38,324 nt of DNA from the NCBI GenBank assembly GCA_034002865.1, contig JAVEZR010000007.1, positions 1 to 38,324 of the forward strand. The letters are read 5' to 3'. Position 1 is the stretch's first letter, and every line of letters begins with the position of its first letter. Under the pieces are notes generated by a model. It was given only the letters and a program-made list of their open reading frames with translations. It was not told where the DNA came from and searched no databases. Below, piece after piece: positions 16,685 to 24,579 of this stretch. The translations under genes were made by a program, and so were the position numbers. This stretch comes from UBA5209 sp034002865 (lineage in GTDB: Bacteria; Patescibacteriota; Dojkabacteria; SC72).

Positions 16685-17558
16685 TTACGATGGTAAGTTA
16701 ATTGTAATAGCTGGGGCTACTGCTTCTGGTAAATCAGATATCGCTATACGTTTAGCAAAAGATATAGGGGGGTATATTGTAAATGGTGATTCTAGGCAGA
16801 TATATAAATATTTAGATATTGGTACTGCAAAGCCTACTCCTGACAAAGTTCTTTCTGATGGTAGTTGGATAGTAGATGGTATTAGGCATTACCTTTTTAG
16901 TTTTGTAGATCCAAAGGACAGCTATACACTGTATGACTACCAACACTCTGTACAGGAGATACTCAATAGAGAGGAAGGTATACCAATACTTACAGGAGGT
17001 ACAGGTTTGTATATTGATAGTGTTGTGTTTAATTACAACCTAAAGCAGAATACATCCACCTTAGATCTCTCCTCTTACTCAGTAAAGCAGCTACAAGATA
17101 TGGCATCTAAGTACTTACCAGATATGACAGTAAGTGATAGGGAGAATAGGCATAGGTTAGAGAGAGTAATAGAGAGGGAAGGATTAGGTAAAGAGAGAGG
17201 TGATGAATTACAGAATATGTACTTCGTTCTTGATGTACAGAGAGATGTATTAAAGAAGAGGATCAAGGAGAGGATAGAGAGGATGTTTAAGATGGGTTTA
17301 GAGAGAGAGAATAGGAAGCTGCTAGATATGGGATATACATACAGTGATAGGGCACTTAATAGTATTGGGTATAGAGAGTTTGAAGGTTTCTTTAATGGTG
17401 AGGATAGTATAGAGGTAGTTAAGGAGAGTATATATAGGAATACATTAGCATATGCTAAAAGACAACGGACTTGGTTTAAAAGAAATAAGGGTAGTGTATG
17501 TAGCAATGACTATGAGAGTATATTAGATTTAGCATCAAACTTTATAACCGGAGAGTAG
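16677..17558 (+). CDS. miaA: tRNA dimethylallyltransferase MiaA
   Basis: The enzyme transfers a dimethylallyl group to A37 of tRNAs reading UNN codons. The 293-aa protein has the P-loop GATASGKS (13-20), NGDSRQIYKYLDIGTAKP with the substrate-binding DSRQ, a YTLYDYQ segment, ILTGGTGLYI, and NRHRLERVIERE. The C-terminal part has SIGYREFEGF and YAKRQRTWFKR, all MiaA signatures. I placed the start at the ATG at 16677, which gives the normal MiaA N-terminus and overlaps the secF-like gene by 8 bases. The 3' end overlaps the convergent thpR gene by 49 bases. Confidence 0.97.
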   Translation: MINYDGKLIVIAGATASGKSDIAIRLAKDIGGYIVNGDSRQIYKYLDIGTAKPTPDKVLSDGSWIVDGIRHYLFSFVDPKDSYTLYDYQHSVQEILNREEGIPILTGGTGLYIDSVVFNYNLKQNTSTLDLSSYSVKQLQDMASKYLPDMTVSDRENRHRLERVIEREGLGKERGDELQNMYFVLDVQRDVLKKRIKERIERMFKMGLERENRKLLDMGYTYSDRALNSIGYREFEGFFNGEDSIEVVKESIYRNTLAYAKRQRTWFKRNKGSVCSNDYESILDLASNFITGE

Positions 17559-18085
17559 TTACCATTACTACTTTTTATTAAAAATATCTCAGATACTGTA
17601 AATGAGATATCTTCTATATTAAGAGTCTTAGAAATATTTTGGATATCTTTTACTAAATTCCTATACTCTTCCTCTGAGAGATCTTTACTAACTCTCCCTA
17701 TCGTAAGATGAGGTACAAATGTAGAGCTATCGTCACCTTTTAGATTACCTCTCACTTGATGTAATAACTCTCTTAACTGCTCCCCTCCCTCATTTACATC
17801 TATGTATATTAACTCTCTGTACTTTCTAGATATTCCTAACCTTACCTTACCAAATGATATATCAAATGGTCTAAAAGAGATTTTCTTAAATCTATGCTTT
17901 AGTAAAAATCTGTTGAATATATTATGCCTTTCTCCAAGAGTGTATAGGGTGATATGGAATGTTTCAGGTTTAACCCATCTTACAGGTATATCAAAATCTT
18001 TAAAGATTCTACCTACCTCTCCAACAACCTTACGTATTTTATAATTAGTTTTCTCATCTGGGAAAAAACCTAAAAAGTAGTTCAT
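17510..18085 (-). CDS. thpR: RNA 2',3'-cyclic phosphodiesterase (2'-5' RNA ligase family)
   Basis: The 191-aa protein has the two HxT motifs of the 2H phosphoesterase family: HITLYTLG (His44, Thr46) and PHLTIGRV (His126, Thr128). The start MNYFLGFFPDE is typical of ThpR/LigT. The enzyme opens 2',3'-cyclic phosphates and can join tRNA halves in vitro. It follows serS by 10 bases and so is likely cotranscribed. Its last 49 bases overlap the end of miaA on the other strand, so both C-termini are coded by the same DNA. Confidence 0.94.
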   Translation of the reverse strand: MNYFLGFFPDEKTNYKIRKVVGEVGRIFKDFDIPVRWVKPETFHITLYTLGERHNIFNRFLLKHRFKKISFRPFDISFGKVRLGISRKYRELIYIDVNEGGEQLRELLHQVRGNLKGDDSSTFVPHLTIGRVSKDLSEEEYRNLVKDIQNISKTLNIEDISFTVSEIFLIKSSNGNYSPVIKFDAKSNILS

Positions 18086-18095
18086 ATGTATATTA

Positions 18096-19367
18096 CTACT
18101 TCTCTATTTTATCTACCCCTATATATTTTCTTAATACCTCTGGTACTAACACACTTCCATCTTCCTGCTGATATGTTTCTAGTATGGCAACCATTAATCT
18201 ACTAGTTGCTAAACCAGATGCATTTAATGTACTCATATACTCTGTCTTACCTGTTTGAGATGATTTGTATCGCATATTACCTCTCCTAGATTGATACTCT
18301 CTTACATTAGAGATTGAACTTACTTCATAGTACTGTTTAATAGCTGGTAACCACACCTCTATATCATATGTCTTAGCTGCAGCTGCAGAGCAATCTCCTG
18401 CTGCTAATTTTGAGATCTGGTAATGCAATCCTAAACCTTTTACTAACTCTTCTGCTTTTGATACTAACTCTTCAAATGCTTTCTCTGAATTTTCCTTAGT
18501 AGTAAATTGATACATCTCTACTTTGTTAAACTGATGTACACGTATTAATCCTCTTTCATTTGCTCTATAGCTTCCTGCCTCTTTACGATAGCATGGGGTA
18601 TATGCAAAAAGTTTCTTAGGTAACTCACTCTCAGGTAGTATCTCATCCCTATACATATTGGTTAGTACTGTCTCTGCAGTTGGAATTAAGAACTGATCTT
18701 CCCCCTCTAACCAGTACACATCATTTTTGAATTTAGGTAACTGTCCTGCACAGTAACCAGATTGTTCACCTACTATGTGTGGAGGTAGTATCATTTCATA
18801 TCCACTTTTAATATGCTCATCTATGAAGTAATTCAGTAATGCCCACTCTAATCTAGCTCCCATACCTTTGTACATAGAGAAGTTAGAGCCTGACATCTTA
18901 GATGCTCTATCAAAATCAAAGAGTCCTAAACTTTCTCCTAATTGAACATGATCTTTAATCTCAAATTCAAACTTAGGTTTCTCTCCCTCTGTTTTAACAA
19001 CAACATTACTCTCTTTACCTCCTGCTACTACATCTTCATCTGGGATGTTGGGTAATACCTCTAGCTTCTCCTTTAATTCCTTCTCAATCTCTCTTAACTG
19101 CTCCTCTAAATCCTTAACCTCTGATGCTAGCTCTTTTAAATCTTTAATTAAATCTAAAAACTCTTGAGAGCCTTTAGGTACAGATGCCATTTTATCATTG
19201 AAACTGTTCTGATTAGATCTTTTCTCTTCAAACTTTCTTAAAAGATCCATCCTCCTGTTATATATCTGTACTATACTATCCAAATCTAATTCCTCAGGAC
19301 TCATTCTTTTAAGTAGAGCTTTCTTAACTAACTCCTTCTCATCTACTACTCTTTTGATATCTATCAT
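18096..19367 (-). CDS. serS: Seryl-tRNA synthetase
   Basis: The 423-aa class II synthetase has the N-terminal coiled-coil arm (about 30-110), motif 2 in PCYRKEAGSYRANERGLIR, HQFNKVEMY, and motif 3 in LNASGLATSRLMVAILETYQ. GLHYQISKLAAGDCSAAAAK (about 318-337) forms the serine and tRNA pocket. Length is normal for bacterial SerRS and no key motif is missing. The upstream region has TTCTGA repeats and no Shine-Dalgarno site. thpR follows 10 bases downstream. Confidence 0.98.
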   Translation of the reverse strand: MIDIKRVVDEKELVKKALLKRMSPEELDLDSIVQIYNRRMDLLRKFEEKRSNQNSFNDKMASVPKGSQEFLDLIKDLKELASEVKDLEEQLREIEKELKEKLEVLPNIPDEDVVAGGKESNVVVKTEGEKPKFEFEIKDHVQLGESLGLFDFDRASKMSGSNFSMYKGMGARLEWALLNYFIDEHIKSGYEMILPPHIVGEQSGYCAGQLPKFKNDVYWLEGEDQFLIPTAETVLTNMYRDEILPESELPKKLFAYTPCYRKEAGSYRANERGLIRVHQFNKVEMYQFTTKENSEKAFEELVSKAEELVKGLGLHYQISKLAAGDCSAAAAKTYDIEVWLPAIKQYYEVSSISNVREYQSRRGNMRYKSSQTGKTEYMSTLNASGLATSRLMVAILETYQQEDGSVLVPEVLRKYIGVDKIEK

Positions 19368-19471
19368 ATTTCTGATTACAAAATTAAAAATATCTTTACC
19401 TTATACATATTCTGATTATATTATCACTACCCCCCATTATCAAGTTAATATTCTGACTCTCTCTTTTCTGA

Positions 19472-19477
19472 TATACT
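19472..19477 (+). promoter_or_regulatory. -10 box of a probable leaderless promoter (DHH gene)
   Basis: TATACT ends 7 bases before the ATG at 19485, predicting that transcription starts at the start codon; no Shine-Dalgarno site exists. The hexamer TTCTGA occurs at 19370, 19410, 19451 and 19466 in the divergent serS/DHH control region and may be an operator repeat. Confidence 0.5.
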
Positions 19478-19484
19478 TACGCTA

Positions 19485-20486
19485 ATGAAAAAAGAGGCTA
19501 ATACATTTAAAAAGATATTAAAGAGTTCAAAAAAGATATTAATACTTACACATAAAGGACCAGATTTTGATGCTTTCTGTAGTGGATTAATATTAAAGGA
19601 GTTTCTTAATACCCACTATCCTAAACAAGAAGTAACCTTTAAAGCAAGACAATCACCTACTCAAAATATCCCACATATGCATGAAGTACAGATTGTAGAT
19701 ACTTTAGAAATGGGAGATGAGGACTTAATAATTCTTACTGATGCAGGTAATTGGGATATGTGTGTAACACATAAGGACAATATTTCTCAGAGTGATGCTA
19801 AATTAGTAATCATTGATCATCATGATACTCAAAGTGATGAGAGTGATTTAAGTATTAACAACAATATGAGCTCTGCTACAGAGCAAGTTCTTTCTCTCTG
19901 TATGGATATGGAGGGTAAGAAGTTTAAAATATCAGAAGATATCTCCATATTGGGTCAGATTGGAATAGTGTCTGATACTGGGAGATTTCTTTTTGAGAAT
20001 GCTACAGCTGATACATATGTAATGATGTCAAAGTTAAGAAGGGTTAAGGATTTTGATATAGAGGAGTTTACATACAAGAACAGTAAGTTTCCATTTGAGA
20101 CACTTACTCCATTAAGGATATATCTTGCAAATATTAATATGCAGGGAGATATGGCATATACATATATAACTAAGGAGGAGATGGAAGAGATAGGAGCTAC
20201 AAAGAGTGCAGTTAATAACGCACAACAGCATGTTAGAGATAACATAATTAGACATATACAGGGTATGCATTGGGGATTTATAGTAAAGCCGTCATATTAC
20301 AAAGAGAATATATGGCAGGTATCATTTAGGAGTACAAAGGGATATCAGAAGGTAGATAAGATTGCAGAGGCTTTAGGTGGTGGTGGTCATGAGTACTCTT
20401 CTGCTGCAAGAGTAGAAGCTAATCAGGCTCAGGAAGCTGTACAGATAGTGTTAGATACTGTTAAGGATTTTGTTTCTCAGGAATAG
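19485..20486 (+). CDS. DHH family phosphoesterase (NrnA-like oligoribonuclease/pAp phosphatase)
   Basis: The 333-aa protein has the DHH metal site: THKGPDFDAF (His23, Asp27, Asp29), LTDAGN (Asp86) and VIIDHHD (Asp111, His112, His113). The DHHA1 substrate domain ends with ALGGGGHEYSSAA (GGGGH at 298-302). Order and length agree with NrnA-type enzymes, which degrade nano-RNAs and dephosphorylate pAp. Related DHH-DHHA1 enzymes cleave c-di-AMP, so the substrate is not certain. The 3' end overlaps the convergent small gene by 26 bases. Confidence 0.9.
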   Translation: MKKEANTFKKILKSSKKILILTHKGPDFDAFCSGLILKEFLNTHYPKQEVTFKARQSPTQNIPHMHEVQIVDTLEMGDEDLIILTDAGNWDMCVTHKDNISQSDAKLVIIDHHDTQSDESDLSINNNMSSATEQVLSLCMDMEGKKFKISEDISILGQIGIVSDTGRFLFENATADTYVMMSKLRRVKDFDIEEFTYKNSKFPFETLTPLRIYLANINMQGDMAYTYITKEEMEEIGATKSAVNNAQQHVRDNIIRHIQGMHWGFIVKPSYYKENIWQVSFRSTKGYQKVDKIAEALGGGGHEYSSAARVEANQAQEAVQIVLDTVKDFVSQE

Positions 20487-20835
20487 ATTCTTTCTTTTTC
20501 TTACTTTCATTCTCCAACTCTTTCACCTTCCACATAAATATACGGCTCCTATCCTTTGCACTAGGGTAATCAATTGCAAAACTAAATGCTTGTTCTAAGA
20601 TAACTCTTGGCTTTTCTTTAGCCCATTTAATATACATAGTGACTCGCTTACTATCACCAAGTTTACCTGCTAGCCTAAGGCCGTAATATTGATACTCTTT
20701 AGATATATACTTATGTTTATCATTAAGGATATTTTTACTTTTTGAGAGTGAAGAGGTATCAAAAAGCTCCCCTTGAGGAGTATCTTCCTTTTCCTCCCTT
20801 TTTAGATTTTTTAAGATATCTTTAATAGATTCCAT
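20461..20835 (-). CDS. Small charged protein of unknown function
   Basis: I do not recognise this 124-aa protein. The N-terminal half is highly charged and probably flexible. The middle (YYGLRLAGKLGDSKRVTMYI, followed by a KWAKEKP turn and a helix) looks like a small helical domain. The C-terminus is a lysine/glutamate-rich tail. It has no signal or membrane segment and may bind nucleic acid, given its positive helices, but that is a guess. It is convergent with the DHH gene and divergent from the LysRS-I gene, at the border where base composition changes. Confidence 0.6.
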   Translation of the reverse strand: MESIKDILKNLKREEKEDTPQGELFDTSSLSKSKNILNDKHKYISKEYQYYGLRLAGKLGDSKRVTMYIKWAKEKPRVILEQAFSFAIDYPSAKDRSRIFMWKVKELENESKKKKESIPEKQNP

Positions 20836-21040
20836 AAGTATACGACTGTATAAATAGAATTTAGGTAGAAGTAGATTATAGGTTGCATTTCCTACCCTAC
20901 TCTGATTCTAGCAAATACTGAGCAAATAGTCTCAAAGTAAATACACAATCTGGATTACAAGATAGAATTGTGGTAGATTGAAAAAAGGATACTATTATGG
21001 TACTATCAAAGCCATAAAGTAACTTAATTAACCTTACTAC

Positions 21041-22669
21041 ATGACGGAACTTCCTTCTTTTAATGGGGATATCTTCCCAGAAGAGAATTCTACAGGTAAG
21101 AATATGGACGATTCTGACAAAACAGATACAAAAAGAACTTGGGAATATGAAGTTGCAGATAACATTCTACAAAACTTCCCAGAGTTAGAGACGTATACTT
21201 TTGCTGCAGGCATTAGTCCCTCAGGTATTGTCCATTTTGGTAACTTTAGAGATGTGATGACATGTATTCCCGTTATTCAAGAATTACGAAGAAGGGGCAA
21301 AGAAACACGGTTTGTCTTCTCTTGGGATGACTTTGACCGTTTAAGAAAAGTACCTGCTAATGTTCCAGAATCTTTCGGACAATATATAGGGCTACCGCTA
21401 TCCGCTGTTCCTGATCCAATGGGAGAAACAGAATCGTATGCCAGACATTTTCAGAAGGAATTTGAAGATAGTATGGAAGAGTTAGGTATAGAAATGGAGT
21501 ATCACTATCAAACAGAGGAGTATAAATCCGGTAGGTACAATGATTTGATTCTTGAAGCTATAGAAAAGAGAAAAGATATTGCAGAAATATTACTCTCCCT
21601 AATGAGCGAAAAGGGTAAAGAGGCAAAAGGAATTAGCGAGGATAAATATATTAAAGAGTATTATCCAATTACTGTTTACTCCAGATTTACAGGTAAAGAC
21701 AATACAAAGGTCTTAAAATGTGATGACTATAATATTACATATAGGTGTACCGATACAGGAAAGGAAGAGACTATAGATTTCAGAGAGACAAAAAATGTAA
21801 AGCTTCAATGGAAGGTAGACTGGCCAATGAGATGGAAGGCCGAAGGGGTTGTATTTGAACCAGGTGGACACGATCACGCATCTCCAGGAGGAAGCTTTGA
21901 TGCATCAAGTAGGATTGCAAGACAGGTGTTTAACATCAAGCCTCCAATATTTGTTGGGTATGAATTTATTGGTTTAAGAGGTTTAGACGGAAAGATGTCT
22001 GGTTCTTCTGGCCTAGCAGTTTCCCCAGGGGAGTTACTGAACATATACGAACCAAACCTTCTAAAATGGTTGTACCTGAGGAAGACACCTAATCAGAGTT
22101 TTCAACTTGCATTTGATACTGAGATATTCAGACAGTATGATGAGTATGATAAAAACTTTGAGAAAGATCCTCCTCCTATTCCATTTAGACAAGCTGTGGC
22201 TTTCGGAGATATTCTTCAATGGGATGAGAAAGAAGTATTTGCTTTCTTAGAGAGAACTAATTCACAATATGATGAGGATTCTGTTATAGAAAGGCTTCAA
22301 AAAGCTAAATATTGGCTGGAGAATTACAATCCCGAAGAAATGATAAAGGTGAGAGATAATATAAACGAAGAATACTCCTCACAAATGTCTGAGGAGAGCA
22401 AAGATATGGTTAAAAAACTAAGAGAATATATCCTTGAGAATGAGCAACTAGATTTAGAGAATATCTCTTCGATTTTGTACGATATACCAAAACAGGGACA
22501 ACAAGAAGTAACGAATGAGATAAAGAATAGGCAAAAGCTCTTCTTCAAAGATTTGTATAATTTATTGGTTTCTGCAGATAGAGGACCAAGGTTAGCCACA
22601 TTTCTTTGCGCACTGGATAGGGAGAAAACAATATCCCTACTAGATATTAGTGAAAAAGGACAGAAATAA
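21041..22669 (+). CDS. lysK: Class I lysyl-tRNA synthetase
   Basis: The 542-aa protein is an archaeal/spirochaete-type class I LysRS. It has the HIGH-like motif SPSGIVHFGNFRD (HFGN at 65-68) and the KMSKS-like motif DGKMSGSSG (KMSGS at 318-322). FVFSWDDFDRLRKVP, the segment around PMRWKAEGVVFEPGGHDHASPGG and VGYEFIGLRG are family signatures; an alpha-helical anticodon domain follows. A roughly 35-residue polar N-terminal extension may be an over-long start; Met22 is an alternative. It likely charges tRNA-Lys. A TTGAAA-N16-TACTAT promoter (20979-21006) precedes it. CGN codons and CpG are more common than in neighbouring genes. It is convergent with an operon ending in a class II LysRS chimera. 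Confidence 0.96.
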   Translation: MTELPSFNGDIFPEENSTGKNMDDSDKTDTKRTWEYEVADNILQNFPELETYTFAAGISPSGIVHFGNFRDVMTCIPVIQELRRRGKETRFVFSWDDFDRLRKVPANVPESFGQYIGLPLSAVPDPMGETESYARHFQKEFEDSMEELGIEMEYHYQTEEYKSGRYNDLILEAIEKRKDIAEILLSLMSEKGKEAKGISEDKYIKEYYPITVYSRFTGKDNTKVLKCDDYNITYRCTDTGKEETIDFRETKNVKLQWKVDWPMRWKAEGVVFEPGGHDHASPGGSFDASSRIARQVFNIKPPIFVGYEFIGLRGLDGKMSGSSGLAVSPGELLNIYEPNLLKWLYLRKTPNQSFQLAFDTEIFRQYDEYDKNFEKDPPPIPFRQAVAFGDILQWDEKEVFAFLERTNSQYDEDSVIERLQKAKYWLENYNPEEMIKVRDNINEEYSSQMSEESKDMVKKLREYILENEQLDLENISSILYDIPKQGQQEVTNEIKNRQKLFFKDLYNLLVSADRGPRLATFLCALDREKTISLLDISEKGQK

Positions 22670-22823
22670 TATTTTCATTGTTTGCACTACGAATAGAAAC
22701 CCTACCACCAACTGGGAGTGTTGCTCTTTCAAGTTTTTCTCTGCGAAATTATAACATCTCTAGGAACAATGGATAAACTCTTGGAAGCAGATATTAGTCT
22801 TCCTTAATTCTTTTATATTATTT

Positions 22824-24572
22824 TTAGAAAATATTTATTTCTCTTATATTGCTTGAATTTGTGAAAAGCATAGACATTCTATCTATACTAATAGAAGCTC
22901 CTACTAATGGTGGCATGCCGTAATTTAGAGATTTAAGAAATTTCTTGTCCTCAGGGTAGATTTTTACTCCCATTTTTTTCTTTAACTCTTTTTGCTTACG
23001 TATACTGTTCTCTATTATGGATCTATTATTTTCCTCCATGCTTCCATCAATGATTTTCTTTCCACAGATATAACCGCTAAACTTTAAAACTTCTTTTTTA
23101 GACTCAGGATTTCGTTTACTAAACGGAGATATACTGGCAGGAAGATTATAAACAAAAGTCGGATTGATAATCTTTGGGGCAACCAAAACCTTAAACAAAC
23201 TTAAAAGCATAGAATCCATATCTTTTTGAACTATACTATGCTTTTTGAAGAGCTCATTAAGAACCTTTTCATCGATTGAGGATATATCTATTTCAGCATA
23301 TCTCACGAAAGAATCTCTAAATGTAATCTTCTCCCAATTCTTTGATAAATCAATTTCACTGTTTAGCCATTCAACTTTCTCTGTCTTTAGAACACTCTTG
23401 GAGATGTCTAAGAACAAATTCTCAATATACTCCATCATCCAGAAGTAGTCCTTGAAGGCCTTATATATTTCTAAAGATGTATACTCAGGCTTTGATATGT
23501 TTTCCTCCTCTCCTCCTCGGAATTGTTTTCCAATCTCAAAAATCTCATTCATTCCTCCAATGATAAGCTGTTTTAAATATAATTCCGAGGATACTCTAAG
23601 ATATTGATTTGCTTTTCTGTTTGCATTTTTAACTATGTAGGGTTGTGAGAATCCTCCATTATATATACTATTTAAAATAGGTGTCTCAACTTCGATAAAT
23701 CCATCCGATTTTAATTTCCCCCTACAAGCATGTATTAACCTTGATCTTTTTATTAACTTCTCAATAATATCCTTATTTTGCAAAAGAAAAACTGCAGGTA
23801 AATCGGAAGTTACTTCTTTATACTCAATATTTATCCTGTTTAAAGAAGTAGTAATCATCAAAATCTTCTCCGCAAATACGGAGATTTCGCCAGTTTTACT
23901 TTTCCCAACTATACCTTCCACGGATATAATATCCCCTTCCTTATATTCACTTTTAAAGTCTTTCATATTAACACTTTTTCCATCATGAATCTCTTTTACA
24001 ATAATCTGTAAATTCCCTTGTGAGTCGTTAATTCTGAAAAAGAGTAATTTCCCGAAATCTCTAATAGAGCTTATTCTACCAAGAACTTTAACCTCCGTTG
24101 ATTCAAGGAAATTGTACCCTAACTTAATTTCCCGTGTACAGTTTTCTCTTAAAACTTTTTTATCGAAAAGAATTTTAGAAGATGTTCCCATATCTTCCCA
24201 ATCAACAACATGAAGGAAATTATATATAGAGGTTTGATCTGCATCCAATGATTTTCTGAGTAGTTTCTTAATTTCTCTGCACTTATCATACGCACAATCA
24301 CCTTGCACCCAGAGACTCCTGCTGGGACCCTCTTGCAGAGAACTTACTACAGATTTTTTTGTCTTGGCGGGAAGTCCCTTCAACATATGAAATTTAATAT
24401 CCAAATCTTTAGCTTCTTGGGAAGATAACTTTTTCGTATATGTTCTAACTATTTCCAAATCATATGCCTTGAATAGAGAGTACAGAATACTCTCAAAGTC
24501 GACGAGCAAATCATTACTCCTCAACGCATGAGGTTTAATCATCAGTATTGCTGTATTTTTATCGTTCTGCAT
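22824..24572 (-). CDS. Nucleoside-diphosphate-kinase-like domain fused to class II lysyl-tRNA synthetase
   Basis: Residues 1-137 resemble NDK: LMIKPHAL (Lys13), EGPSRSLWV, and YNFLHVVD with Asn118 and His121 at the catalytic positions. The segment that normally holds PGTIRGD is shortened. Residues about 160-245 are the LysRS OB-fold and 265-582 the class II core. Pocket residues that bind lysine in E. coli LysRS are kept by my alignment (Glu330, Glu368, Tyr370, Glu513). However, motif 2 FRNE is FRGG and motif 3 loses glycines (GASISIDR). Arg352 and Arg565 remain. Adenylation may be altered, or the acceptor changed. It is the last gene of the ECF operon, 7 bases after the ATPase gene. The class I LysRS opposite could do normal tRNA charging. 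Confidence 0.88.
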   Translation of the reverse strand: MQNDKNTAILMIKPHALRSNDLLVDFESILYSLFKAYDLEIVRTYTKKLSSQEAKDLDIKFHMLKGLPAKTKKSVVSSLQEGPSRSLWVQGDCAYDKCREIKKLLRKSLDADQTSIYNFLHVVDWEDMGTSSKILFDKKVLRENCTREIKLGYNFLESTEVKVLGRISSIRDFGKLLFFRINDSQGNLQIIVKEIHDGKSVNMKDFKSEYKEGDIISVEGIVGKSKTGEISVFAEKILMITTSLNRINIEYKEVTSDLPAVFLLQNKDIIEKLIKRSRLIHACRGKLKSDGFIEVETPILNSIYNGGFSQPYIVKNANRKANQYLRVSSELYLKQLIIGGMNEIFEIGKQFRGGEEENISKPEYTSLEIYKAFKDYFWMMEYIENLFLDISKSVLKTEKVEWLNSEIDLSKNWEKITFRDSFVRYAEIDISSIDEKVLNELFKKHSIVQKDMDSMLLSLFKVLVAPKIINPTFVYNLPASISPFSKRNPESKKEVLKFSGYICGKKIIDGSMEENNRSIIENSIRKQKELKKKMGVKIYPEDKKFLKSLNYGMPPLVGASISIDRMSMLFTNSSNIREINIF

Positions 24573-24579
24573 TCTTTTA

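Noticed and set aside
20836..21040. T-box or lysine riboswitch before the class I LysRS gene
   Set aside because: No T-box sequence and no lysine aptamer features could be found; only a plausible promoter is seen.
22670..22823. Remnant gene or RNA between the two LysRS genes
   Set aside because: No stable structure or open frame of note; it looks like the shared 3' flank of convergent genes.
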